From: an uncultured Flavobacteriaceae bacterium
GTDB lineage: Bacteria; Bacteroidota; Bacteroidia; Flavobacteriales; Flavobacteriaceae
NCBI GenBank assembly: GCA_943842245.1
Contig: CALTAJ010000001.1
Coordinates: 620,001-684,000 of the forward strand
Direction: 5' to 3'
DNA length: 64,000 nucleotides
Positions within the stretch are counted from its first letter, which is position 1. Every line of letters starts with the position of its first letter. This document shows positions 37,486 through 47,619 of the stretch, piece after piece. The notes under the pieces are model-generated. The model saw only the letters and a program-made list of their open reading frames with translations, had not been told where the DNA came from and did not search any database. The translations under genes were made by a program, and so were the position numbers.

Positions 37486-38195
37486 TAGATGACGCACATT
37501 CCTTGTTTAAATTATTAGATAAGTTCGATCCTTACAATAAGCAACACTTTGAAATTTTAGAAGGACTTGTTAAAAAATATCCTAATTTTCATTTGATTCA
37601 AGCATATTATCTCAAGTCTGTTCAGCAATTAAAACCAAAAATTTTTGACAAAAACCTATCTCATACTGCAATTGCAACTTATGATCGTGGATTGTTATAC
37701 GAATTTATCGAAGATCAATTTAACAGGTCTAAAGCAAATCATAAATCTAAAGAAGTTGTTTCTGCTTCTGAAAAAAAGAAAAAGCAAATTGAAAAAAATA
37801 ATCAAAAAGAGAAGTCTAAGGAAAAAAACAATCAAACTATAACCCCAAAGGCCTTGCGTTTTTATGAATGGGCGACTTATCTTAAAACAAATCAAACTCT
37901 CGTAAAAACTTCAAATATTGAAAATAAATTTGAATTAATAGATTCCTTTTTAGCTAAGCAGCAAAAAATTGTTCCTGATAAAAGTAAAATTAATAATGAA
38001 GACTTAAGTGAACAAAGTTGGGTTAATTCTAACGAATTAATGACCGAGACTTTGGCTAAAGTATTTATTAAACAAAAAAAATATGTAAAGGCCCTCGAGG
38101 CCTATCAAATATTAGGCTTGAAATATCCAGAAAAAAATAGTTTCTTTGCAGACCGAATTAAAGAAATTAAAGATTTACAAAAACTGAAAAATTGA
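37479..38195 (+). CDS. Hypothetical TPR-like protein between lptE and secG
   Basis: A 238-residue protein without signal peptide or membrane segment. The N-terminal 80 residues are helical (LFKLLDKFDPYNKQHFEILEGLVKKYPNF). A highly charged Lys/Gln/Glu linker follows (about 88-120). The C-terminus has a TPR-like helix pair (TLAKVFIKQKKYVKALEAYQILGLKYPEK). Similar proteins recur at this position in Flavobacteriia but I know of no assigned function. It overlaps lptE by seven bases and secG begins four bases after its stop, suggesting an envelope-biogenesis link. Confidence 0.75.
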   Translation: MVVDDAHSLFKLLDKFDPYNKQHFEILEGLVKKYPNFHLIQAYYLKSVQQLKPKIFDKNLSHTAIATYDRGLLYEFIEDQFNRSKANHKSKEVVSASEKKKKQIEKNNQKEKSKEKNNQTITPKALRFYEWATYLKTNQTLVKTSNIENKFELIDSFLAKQQKIVPDKSKINNEDLSEQSWVNSNELMTETLAKVFIKQKKYVKALEAYQILGLKYPEKNSFFADRIKEIKDLQKLKN

Positions 38196-38199
38196 TCTA

Positions 38200-38547
38200 A
38201 TGAGTACATTTTCAATATTTATAGCTCTAATAATTGTAGTTTGCTTCCTTCTTGTGTTAGTTGTAATGGTTCAAAATCCAAAAGGTGGTGGACTTTCATC
38301 TTCTTTTGGTGGAGGAACACAACAAGTTGGAGGAGTTCAAAAAACATCAGACTTTTTGGATAGAAGTACTTGGATCTTAGCGACGCTTTTGCTCGCTTTG
38401 ATATTGATTTCAAATGTGACTTTGTCAACTGGAGAAGGGATATCGGACTCAAAGTTAATAGATGACGGTTCATTGCAACAAACAATCCCTGAAATACCTG
38501 AGCAATCGATAGACGAAATTCCTGAAATTCCTGAAGTAGATAACTAA
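38200..38547 (+). CDS. secG: Preprotein translocase subunit SecG
   Basis: A 115-residue inner-membrane protein with two helices (about 3-22 and 52-70) separated by the SecG signature VMVQNPKGGGLSSSFGGG. The C-terminal tail is acidic and Pro-Glu-Ile repetitive (IPEIPEQSIDEIPEIPE), longer than in E. coli SecG. SecG assists SecYE in protein export. It closes the miaB-lptE unit; groES follows after a 105-base regulatory gap. Confidence 0.93.
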   Translation: MSTFSIFIALIIVVCFLLVLVVMVQNPKGGGLSSSFGGGTQQVGGVQKTSDFLDRSTWILATLLLALILISNVTLSTGEGISDSKLIDDGSLQQTIPEIPEQSIDEIPEIPEVDN

Positions 38548-38566
38548 CCTTTTATTAAATATTCTG

Positions 38567-38628
38567 ACTGACAGGCTGACATTTTTACATCAAATTGACA
38601 GAATTAAATAGCTTGGCATAATTTGTGA
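38567..38628 (+). promoter_or_regulatory. groESL control region: TGACA repeats and sigma-54-like promoter
   Basis: Three TGACA copies are seen: ACTGACAggcTGACA (38567-38581), the same motif as upstream of miaB, and TTGACA (38595-38600). TTGGCATAATTTGTGA (38613-38628) fits a sigma-54 promoter (TTGGCA, then G at the right distance), although the -12 dinucleotide is GA instead of GC. The same stretch can also be read as TTGACA-N16-CATAAT, a sigma-70-like pair less usual in this phylum. The ATG of groES is 24 bases downstream of this region. A sigma-54 activator is encoded less than 3 kb upstream. Confidence 0.5.
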
Positions 38629-38652
38629 GAAATAAAAATTAAAATTTAAAAT

Positions 38653-40583
<1,931 letters not shown>

Positions 40584-40596
40584 TAACAGTTTTTCC

Positions 40597-40637
40597 TTCA
40601 ATAAAAAAGGCTCCTAAAAGGAGCTTTTTTTATTGAA
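40597..40637. terminator. Bidirectional intrinsic terminator (groEL / metal cassette)
   Basis: GGCTCC-TAAA-AGGAGC is a strong GC stem flanked by A and T runs that themselves pair (TTCAATAAAAAA ... TTTTTTTATTGAA), so the hairpin works in both directions. On the plus strand it ends groESL. On the minus strand it ends the metal cassette, overlapping the last codons of the HMA gene (stop at 40630-40632). Confidence 0.9.
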
Positions 40638-40968
40638 TTGTTCGCCTATAAATACAGCAGATTGGAAGTTCATTATAAATCTCATCAGGTGCTTTAGCTA
40701 ATGCAGTATCGTGACCTACTTGAGCTATAGAGTTTTGTATTTTTAATAAAGTGGCTCTATTTGGGTTATATACTATTGAAATTAAGTTTGAAGGGATATC
40801 CCAATTCGCAGCTTTTACACCCTTTACAGTAAGTGCTGATTTCTCAATGCGTTTTTTACACATCTCACAATTTCCAGTGACTTCAAAGCTTACTTTTTCT
40901 GTATTTTTATTTTGTGCTACAAGAACAAAAGGACTTATCAGCAAATAAATTATAAATACTTTTTTCAT
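40630..40968 (-). CDS. Exported heavy-metal-associated (HMA) domain protein
   Basis: A 112-residue protein with a signal peptide ending in LVAQN and an HMA fold of about 70 residues. The metal motif is GNCEMC (Cys34, Cys37). A second cysteine pair lies at the C-terminus (LPICCIYRR, Cys104-105), outside the HMA core. Members of this group are periplasmic binders of soft metals such as copper or mercury. It is the last gene of a four-gene minus-strand unit and starts 18 bases after the TonB-dependent receptor stop, so it may take metal from that receptor (inference). Confidence 0.85.
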   Translation of the reverse strand: MKKVFIIYLLISPFVLVAQNKNTEKVSFEVTGNCEMCKKRIEKSALTVKGVKAANWDIPSNLISIVYNPNRATLLKIQNSIAQVGHDTALAKAPDEIYNELPICCIYRRTIQ

Positions 40969-40986
40969 TTTTTTCTTTAAATATAG

Positions 40987-43215
40987 TTATAAATTCCAAC
41001 GAAGGCCAGCATAAACCATTCTCCCAAAGATTGGCGCGTAAATTTGTGCAGTATCAAAATTAATACCAAAAGGATCCTCTACTCCAATAATTGGTGATAG
41101 TTGTTTGTAATTCCCTAGATTCTCAATTCCAGCGTATAGCTCAAATTTACTACTAAAAGCGCGGGTCAATTGACTATTCCATAGACTGTAAGCTGGGCTA
41201 TAACTCCCAGCGGGATCTCTTTGGTTACTTACCAAACGTTGTTTACCTAGTGCATGACAAGTCAAATCCCATCGCCATTGAGCTTGTTTTGCGTTTCGTT
41301 TAGATTCCCAACCAAAATTGGCGAAAAATCGATTTTGTGCCTGTAAAGGTAGTTGTAAAAAACCTGAATCATAAGTAGTTTTAACATTATAATTTTTATA
41401 AGCAAAACGCAGACTCATCGATTGTGAAAGATTATAATCAATTGATAGTTGAAAACTATTTGCTCGACTTAAACCTTCCAAATTATAAAACAATATTTGA
41501 CCTTCCGATTCCCAATCCGCTACCACTTGATCAGTAAAATTGGTGATATAATAGTCTACGGTAATGTCTCCCCCACTTCCTAAAAGATTAAAGATCTGAC
41601 GTATACTTGCCCCATAATTCCATGCTTTTTCTGGATTTAAGCCATAAATAGAACCTCCATTTTTAAGAATATTAATCTGACGATTAGTTCCAAAAAGCGT
41701 CTGGTTTTCTGCAAAAATATTAGCTGCTTTTCGACCACTTCCTAACGAAAAGCGAATGATGGTATTTTCCTGAGGTAGATACCTCAGATGCAAACGTGGG
41801 GTAACAAATGTTCCCAAGCGGTTGTGAATATCCAGACGGACTCCGGCTACTAGAGTAAAGTTTTCCAAATTGTCGTAACTGTACTCTAAGAAACTTCCTA
41901 AAGAGCTATCACTCCTGTTGAAGTAAAAAGTATCCACTGTTTCCAGATAACGATCATAGGAAAAGTTAAGCCCAGCTTTGAATTTATTTTTTGTATTTCC
42001 AATTATAGAATTATATAAAAAATTTGTGTATAGGCTTTGGTGATCGATATCATAAACTCTAAAACCGTAATATGCTTCTTGTTTATGTTGACTGTAAGCT
42101 GATTGAAAACCAAAACTTCTAAAAGAAAATTCTGGAAATACATACCCTATTTTTAAAGAGGCATCTATTCGATTGGTACTAATTTCACTTCCCCAAAGAC
42201 GGTTTTGCCCTCTATCATTTTCATTATTAAATTCTAAAGCTCCAACTTGCTTTTGGTCTTGCATCAGACGAATTGTTCCAAAACCAACCCAGCCTTTTTC
42301 ACTATTAATATATTGCCAACGATTTAAAAAATTTATTTGTTTAGTCAGAGGAACGTCTAAAAAATCATCTCCATTTCCGTCGATCTTTTCAGTTCGCTGA
42401 TTTCCATGCACAAACATACCGCTACTCCATTTATCATTAATTTTCCAATTTCCCTGTAAATTAGCTTCCTGTCTTCCATTAGCAGAAGTAAAAAAGTTGA
42501 AAAAAAAAGGTACATCAGAAAAAGGTTTTTTAATTTCAGTATTAATTTGACCTGCGATACTTTCGAAACCATTAACCACACTTCCTGTTCCTTTAGTAAT
42601 CTGTATACTCTCTATCCAGGTTCCTGGTGTGAATGATAATCCGTAAGCCTGAGAAGCTCCTCGTACCATTGGAATATTTTCCTCAGTAATTAATAAGTAG
42701 GGACTTGAGAGTCCCAACATGCGGATTTGTTTTGTTCCAGTTAACGCATCTGAAAAGTTAACATCTATAGAAGGATTGGTTTCAAAACTTTCCGAAAGAT
42801 TACAACAGGCTGCTTTTAATAATTCATCACTGTTGACATATATAATATTTTGGGCTTCAAAATAAGATTTTTGTATAGCTTTTCGCCTTTTCGTTAGGGT
42901 CACCTCATCTAAAGATTCTGAATCGCTTTCGTCTAAAAAATGAATTAATAATCGATTCTCCTTGATGCTGAGCGTATCTGATTTAAAACCAATATAACTC
43001 ATCACGAGAAGTTCTTCAGTGCCAAGATAAGGGAGAGAAAATTTTCCCTCTTCATCTGTAATTGTTCCAATTTGAGTGTTTAACCAAAAAACATTTGCTC
43101 CAATCAGTGGAATAGTTTCTCTGGCTTCTTTGGCAAGTACTCTTCCGTCAAGATTCTCTTGGGCAAAAGGTTTTAGACTGAAGAAAATTAATAATAATAG
43201 AATGTGTTTTTTCAT
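40987..43215 (-). CDS. TonB-dependent receptor with a Cys-Cys plug motif, probably for a metal
   Basis: A 742-residue outer-membrane receptor. A signal peptide (FSLKPFAQ) is followed by a carboxypeptidase-like regulatory domain (LDGRVLAKEARETIPLIGANV, to about 95). The plug domain contains AACCNLSESFETNPS, with adjacent Cys137-138. The beta-barrel ends in MVYAGLRWNL, a typical C-terminal strand with an aromatic near the end. The Cys pair together with neighbours rich in CxxC/CC motifs suggests import or sensing of a soft metal or metal-chelate instead of a sugar. No SusD-like lipoprotein is present, which also argues against a glycan system. Confidence 0.9.
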   Translation of the reverse strand: MKKHILLLLIFFSLKPFAQENLDGRVLAKEARETIPLIGANVFWLNTQIGTITDEEGKFSLPYLGTEELLVMSYIGFKSDTLSIKENRLLIHFLDESDSESLDEVTLTKRRKAIQKSYFEAQNIIYVNSDELLKAACCNLSESFETNPSIDVNFSDALTGTKQIRMLGLSSPYLLITEENIPMVRGASQAYGLSFTPGTWIESIQITKGTGSVVNGFESIAGQINTEIKKPFSDVPFFFNFFTSANGRQEANLQGNWKINDKWSSGMFVHGNQRTEKIDGNGDDFLDVPLTKQINFLNRWQYINSEKGWVGFGTIRLMQDQKQVGALEFNNENDRGQNRLWGSEISTNRIDASLKIGYVFPEFSFRSFGFQSAYSQHKQEAYYGFRVYDIDHQSLYTNFLYNSIIGNTKNKFKAGLNFSYDRYLETVDTFYFNRSDSSLGSFLEYSYDNLENFTLVAGVRLDIHNRLGTFVTPRLHLRYLPQENTIIRFSLGSGRKAANIFAENQTLFGTNRQINILKNGGSIYGLNPEKAWNYGASIRQIFNLLGSGGDITVDYYITNFTDQVVADWESEGQILFYNLEGLSRANSFQLSIDYNLSQSMSLRFAYKNYNVKTTYDSGFLQLPLQAQNRFFANFGWESKRNAKQAQWRWDLTCHALGKQRLVSNQRDPAGSYSPAYSLWNSQLTRAFSSKFELYAGIENLGNYKQLSPIIGVEDPFGINFDTAQIYAPIFGRMVYAGLRWNL

Positions 43216-43265
43216 TACGTATTTTTTATGTGTTAAGGACCCCTATTCTTAAAAATGAGGTGGAC

Positions 43266-43685
43266 TTAGCCATAAAAAATAAAAGACTGCTGTGTCAAAA
43301 AAAGTTTATCTGATTTTGGAGGCGGAGGGTTCCAGTTTGGAAACACTTTTGAAATTAAAATGAGTTTTGAATCAAAATAATAAATTGGAAAAAGAATTGA
43401 TGCATTAATAGCAATTACTTTTTGAAAAGATTCTAAATTAACTTTTTGATATTGTTGATTTTGAAAAAGTAAAGTATTGTCTTTACAGCATGATTTTTTT
43501 GAAAATTCTGTTTTAAACGGGATTTTAGAATCCTGAGGAGATTCCATTTCGCATTTAGCAGAAATAAAAGCCAAAGACACCTCTGCTATATGATTTCCAC
43601 AATAATGAACATTTAATGCGTAGCTCACCTTTGTCCCAAGAATTAGGATGGCTAGTGTGAAACATACTAACTGTTTTATTTTCAT
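43266..43685 (-). CDS. HYC_CC_PP-family small exported protein
   Basis: A 139-residue protein matching the HYC_CC_PP pattern: signal peptide, then HYCGNH (27-32), a further Cys45, SCCKD (65-69) and a C-terminal proline run (NPPPPK). The molecular function is not established to my knowledge. The invariant His and Cys pairs look like a soft-metal site, and members occur beside TonB-dependent receptors and HMA proteins. Here it lies 50 bases upstream of the receptor and 17 bases after the HMA-MauE gene in the same operon. Confidence 0.82.
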   Translation of the reverse strand: MKIKQLVCFTLAILILGTKVSYALNVHYCGNHIAEVSLAFISAKCEMESPQDSKIPFKTEFSKKSCCKDNTLLFQNQQYQKVNLESFQKVIAINASILFPIYYFDSKLILISKVFPNWNPPPPKSDKLFLTQQSFIFYG

Positions 43686-43702
43686 TTTTTAAAGTTACTA
43701 TT

Positions 43703-44413
43703 TTAATTAATATATCCCACTAGAAGAATAATGGCCATAGTGAGCATAATTCCATTTTCAATTAAAGTAGCTTCTGTCATTGGAAGTTTTAGTGCCGTAC
43801 CTAAACAAGCACAATCAATTTGAGATTTTTGAGTCAAAACTCGAAGTACTCCAAAAGTAGTAATAGATAAAATTATTAAAGTAAATAAAATAATTATGGG
43901 CAAATACCATTCCATTAAAAAGGCAATACCCAAAACTGTCTCAAGAAAAGGGTATAATTTAGCATATCTAGGGATTTTTTTTGCTAAGGGGTCATAGCGC
44001 TTAAATGAATTTGGAAAACCTTCATAATCTAAAAATTTAAAAAAACTAAATACAATAAAAAACATCCCCATAAATATTTGCATTTTTCTTTCCATATTAG
44101 CATTTAGTTGATAGGATAAAAAAAGTGTCCCCACAATTAGATAGATAAAAATTAAAAACAGTGGAGTCAATTGTTTTAATTTTGAGGTTTTAATTCTTTT
44201 TGAGTTAGAAACAGATTTTTGAGCAGAATATTTTGAGCCCAAAAGCATCGATATTTCTCTACTAGTAAGTTGATTTTTAGATTGAATTTCAGCAATACCT
44301 GTTTCCAAAGACACTTGAACTGAAAGCACATCTTCAAGGGTATTTATCTTATCTGAAACAGTCTTTTGACAACTCATACAGGTCATCCCAGAAATGTGAA
44401 ATATATTTTCCAT
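43703..44413 (-). CDS. HMA domain fused to a MauE/DoxX-type membrane domain
   Basis: A 236-residue protein. Residues 1-65 are an HMA domain with GMTCMSC (Cys12, Cys15), and a basic linker follows. Four membrane segments (about 85-235) resemble the MauE/DoxX-like redox-associated family, with a DCACLG motif (about residues 197-202) in the second half. The layout suggests metal binding on the cytosolic side coupled to a membrane redox or transport step. It is the first gene of the four-gene metal cassette. Its exact reaction is unknown. Confidence 0.83.
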   Translation of the reverse strand: MENIFHISGMTCMSCQKTVSDKINTLEDVLSVQVSLETGIAEIQSKNQLTSREISMLLGSKYSAQKSVSNSKRIKTSKLKQLTPLFLIFIYLIVGTLFLSYQLNANMERKMQIFMGMFFIVFSFFKFLDYEGFPNSFKRYDPLAKKIPRYAKLYPFLETVLGIAFLMEWYLPIIILFTLIILSITTFGVLRVLTQKSQIDCACLGTALKLPMTEATLIENGIMLTMAIILLVGYIN

Positions 44414-44511
44414 AGAATGAATTAGGTGTAAATTTAATACTATCTAACCATATTAGGAATTCAAATAAAGATAATTCAGTTTCAATATATAAATGGCTCT
44501 TTAAATTTAAC

Positions 44512-44539
44512 TTTGTAAGTTAGAGATTGCTTACTTTTG
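44512..44539 (+). promoter_or_regulatory. Candidate promoter for the GAF protein / purH unit
   Basis: TACTTTTG (44532-44539) exactly fits TAnnTTTG, with TTTG (44512-44515) 16 bases before it as a possible -33 element. The ATG follows seven bases after, which would imply an almost leaderless transcript. An alternative -7 is TAACTTTG at 44508-44515, giving a normal leader. Confidence 0.35.
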
Positions 44540-44546
44540 GTTGATT

Positions 44547-45032
44547 ATGTCATTATCAAAACAGTCAATTTTACTAGAAAAAGTCAAAAAAGCTTTATCA
44601 ATCTCTAATAAAGATATTTTAAATGATTTAAAAAAATGTTGTGCTCTACTTAGAGAAAGTTTTGACCACTTCAGCTGGGTAGGCTTTTACTTTGCTGACT
44701 TTGATGCTAAAACCCTGCATCTTAAAGCTTTTTCTGGTGCCCCCACAAAACACACCTCTATACCTTTTGGAAAAGGAATTTGTGGTCAAGTAGCTATTTC
44801 CAATCAAAATTTTATGGTTCCTGATGTTAAATATCAAGACAATTATATTTCATGTAGCGTTGAGGTCAAATCTGAGCTTGTTGTTCCTCTCTTTTTTGAG
44901 GAAAAAAATATTGGCCAAATTGATATTGACTCTGATAAAATTAATCCCTTTACAATAGAGGATGAGCTTTTGCTTGAAGCTTGTTGTGATCTTATATCAA
45001 AGACCTATGGCTCCTCACTTTTAAGTTTATAA
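44547..45032 (+). CDS. GAF-domain protein, free methionine-R-sulfoxide reductase-like
   Basis: A 161-residue GAF protein (ATG at 44547; the track uses a TTG two codons upstream). Its overall pattern (WVGFYF, IPFGKGICG, YISCSVEVKSELVVPL, IGQIDIDSD) is that of MsrC/fRMsr, which reduces free Met-R-sulfoxide. Two of the three cysteines of the E. coli enzyme are conserved (Cys79 and Cys103, 24 apart). The third, matching Cys84 of E. coli, is His69 here. It may therefore use a different resolving step or be a non-catalytic relative. purH follows after six bases. Confidence 0.78.
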   Translation: MSLSKQSILLEKVKKALSISNKDILNDLKKCCALLRESFDHFSWVGFYFADFDAKTLHLKAFSGAPTKHTSIPFGKGICGQVAISNQNFMVPDVKYQDNYISCSVEVKSELVVPLFFEEKNIGQIDIDSDKINPFTIEDELLLEACCDLISKTYGSSLLSL

Positions 45033-45038
45033 ACTGTT

Positions 45039-46562
45039 ATGCAAACTAAAAAAATTAATTCTGCACTTATATCTGTTTTTGATAAAACCGGATTAGAGCC
45101 TTTAATACAATTGTTGGTAAATAACGACGTTTCTTTGTATTCCACAGGAGGCACAGAAAGCTTTATTCGTGATTTAGGACATGATGTAAATGCGGTAGAA
45201 AACCTGACTGGCTACCCATCAATTCTTGGTGGGCGTGTAAAGACCTTACATCCAAAAGTGTTCGGTGGAATTCTAAATCGATCTGAAAACAGTTCAGATC
45301 AAAATGAACTCAAGACCTATGAAATTCCAGCTTTTGACTTGGTGATTGTAGATCTTTATCCTTTTGAAAAAACGATAGCAGGTAATTCTACTGAAAGTGA
45401 AATCATAGAAAAGATTGATATTGGTGGGATTGCACTGATTCGCGCAGCTGCTAAAAACTTTAACGATGTGCTATGCATATCTAACAAAAAGGACTACACT
45501 AACTTTATGAATATATATATGTCTTCAAATGGCGCTCCTTCTCTTGAAAATCGTAAAGAATTTGCAGTAAAAGCATTTCACACTTCCTCTCACTATGATA
45601 CCACAATTTTTAATCACTTTAATGAAAAAGAAAATCTTTTAAAACTTAGTATCAATGATTCAAAAGTACTTCGCTACGGTGAAAATCCACACCAAGAAAG
45701 TGTCTTTTACGGGCCACTTTCAAAATTGGTAGAACATATTCATGGTAAAGAGATTTCTTATAATAATTTATTAGATATTGATGCTGCGGTAACTTTAATG
45801 TCTGAATTCTATGATGGTGATCCTGCTTTTGGAATATTAAAACACAACAATGCTTGTGGTTTTGCTATAAGGCAAGTTTTGGTGGATGCTTATCAAGATG
45901 CTTTAGCAGGAGACCCTATTTCCGCTTTTGGTGGGGTCTTAATTAGTAACAAAACGATTGATCTTGCCACGGCCAATGCAATCCATGAGCTTTTCTGTGA
46001 AGTGGTAATTGCACCAGCTTACCAGGAAGAAGCACTTAAGCTACTAAAGGGGAAAAAGAACCGCATTATCTTAATTCAAAAAGCAAATAAATTACCCAAA
46101 GAAAGTTATAGAAGCTGTCTAAATGGAATCTTAGTTCAAGATCGAGATTTGAAGACTGATCAAGAAAATGATTTGACTACAGCCACAAAAATAACTCCAA
46201 GTGCTAAAGAAATAAAAGACCTATTATTTGCTTCTAAAATTTGTAAACACACAAAATCGAATACCATTGTTATAGCAAAAAACCAACAACTTCTAGCTTC
46301 AGGAACAGGACAAACATCTCGAGTTGATGCATTAAATCATGCAATACAGAAAGCACAAAATTTTGGTTTCGATATAGACGATGCCGTAATGGCAAGTGAT
46401 GCCTTCTTCCCTTTTCCTGATTGTGTTGAGATTGCAAATAAAGCTGGAGTAAATTCAGTAATTCAACCAGGAGGTTCTATTAAAGATAATCTTTCGATTG
46501 AATACTGTGATTTACACGGAATGCGAATGGTTTTAACAGGAACGCGGCACTTTAAACATTAA
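45039..46562 (+). CDS. purH: Bifunctional AICAR transformylase / IMP cyclohydrolase
   Basis: A 507-residue enzyme for the last two steps of de novo IMP synthesis. The N-terminal IMP cyclohydrolase domain (1-200) has STGGT and GRVKTLHPKVFGGI. The C-terminal transformylase has RYGENPHQ, a KHNNACGFA active-site loop (usually HxNPCG), GQTSRVDA and DAFFPFPDCVE. Length is normal for the family. It is upstream of mreB with a 31-base gap; the purH-mreB adjacency is common in Flavobacteriia. Confidence 0.96.
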   Translation: MQTKKINSALISVFDKTGLEPLIQLLVNNDVSLYSTGGTESFIRDLGHDVNAVENLTGYPSILGGRVKTLHPKVFGGILNRSENSSDQNELKTYEIPAFDLVIVDLYPFEKTIAGNSTESEIIEKIDIGGIALIRAAAKNFNDVLCISNKKDYTNFMNIYMSSNGAPSLENRKEFAVKAFHTSSHYDTTIFNHFNEKENLLKLSINDSKVLRYGENPHQESVFYGPLSKLVEHIHGKEISYNNLLDIDAAVTLMSEFYDGDPAFGILKHNNACGFAIRQVLVDAYQDALAGDPISAFGGVLISNKTIDLATANAIHELFCEVVIAPAYQEEALKLLKGKKNRIILIQKANKLPKESYRSCLNGILVQDRDLKTDQENDLTTATKITPSAKEIKDLLFASKICKHTKSNTIVIAKNQQLLASGTGQTSRVDALNHAIQKAQNFGFDIDDAVMASDAFFPFPDCVEIANKAGVNSVIQPGGSIKDNLSIEYCDLHGMRMVLTGTRHFKH

Positions 46563-46593
46563 TTCTTAATTTTACTAATATTTAATAATTGGA

Positions 46594-47613
46594 ATGGGAC
46601 TTTTTACTGAAGAAATAGCAATAGATTTAGGTACAGCAAATACGCTTATTATTCACAATGACAAAGTAGTTGTAAATAGTCCATCAATAGTAGCGATAGA
46701 CCGCACTACAAATAAAGTTATTGCCATAGGTCAGGAGGCTAGCATGATGCAGGGGAAAACTCATGAAAATATTCGTACTGTCCGTCCTCTAAAAGACGGA
46801 GTTATTGCAGATTTTAATGCATCTGAACAGATGATTAATCGGCTAATTAAAAGTATTCCTGCCCTACACCGTCGCTTTTTTTCACCCTCACTGCGTATGG
46901 TAATTTGTATTCCATCAGGAATTACTGAAGTTGAAATGAGGGCTGTTAAAGAATCAGCTGAAAGAGTAAATGGGAAAGAGGTTTATCTTATACATGAACC
47001 AATGGCAGCTGCTATAGGTATCGGAATTGATATTATGCAGCCTAAAGGTAATATGATTGTGGATATTGGTGGAGGGACAACAGAAATTGCTGTTATTGCA
47101 CTTTCAGGTATTGTTTGTGATAAGTCTATTAAAATTGCTGGTGATGTGTTTTCTAGTGATATTATAAATTATATGCGAAGTAAACATAATCTTTACATAG
47201 GAGATCGTACCGCTGAAAAAATAAAAATTCTTGTTGGAAGCGTTATTGAAGATCTTGAGAATCCTCCAGAAGATATGTCAGTTCAAGGAAGAGATTTAAT
47301 GTCAGGTAAGCCTAAACAAGTAATGATTAACCACTCTGAAGTTGCAAAAGCCCTAGATAAATCAGTTATTCGCATTGAAGATGCTATAATGGAAGCTCTT
47401 TCTCAAACACCTCCAGAACTATCAGCAGACATATACAATACAGGGATTTATTTAGCAGGTGGAGGTGCTCTTTTGCGCGGTTTAGATAAACGCCTTTCTC
47501 AAAAAACAGACTTACCTATATATGTCGCAGAAGATCCACTTCAAGCAGTTGTTAGAGGTACTGGTATTGCTCTAAAAAACACTGAAAGATTTAAGACTGT
47601 CCTAATAAAATAA
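46594..47613 (+). CDS. mreB: Rod-shape determining actin homologue MreB
   Basis: A 339-residue actin-fold ATPase that forms membrane filaments guiding lateral cell-wall synthesis. Phosphate-1 is seen as IAIDLGTANTLI (about 8-19), phosphate-2 as MIVDIGGGTTEIAV, and the adenosine motif as YLAGGGALLRGLD. It is followed by mreC, mreD, mrdA and rodA in one tight plus-strand operon. Confidence 0.97.
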   Translation: MGLFTEEIAIDLGTANTLIIHNDKVVVNSPSIVAIDRTTNKVIAIGQEASMMQGKTHENIRTVRPLKDGVIADFNASEQMINRLIKSIPALHRRFFSPSLRMVICIPSGITEVEMRAVKESAERVNGKEVYLIHEPMAAAIGIGIDIMQPKGNMIVDIGGGTTEIAVIALSGIVCDKSIKIAGDVFSSDIINYMRSKHNLYIGDRTAEKIKILVGSVIEDLENPPEDMSVQGRDLMSGKPKQVMINHSEVAKALDKSVIRIEDAIMEALSQTPPELSADIYNTGIYLAGGGALLRGLDKRLSQKTDLPIYVAEDPLQAVVRGTGIALKNTERFKTVLIK

Positions 47614-47619
47614 TCTGGT

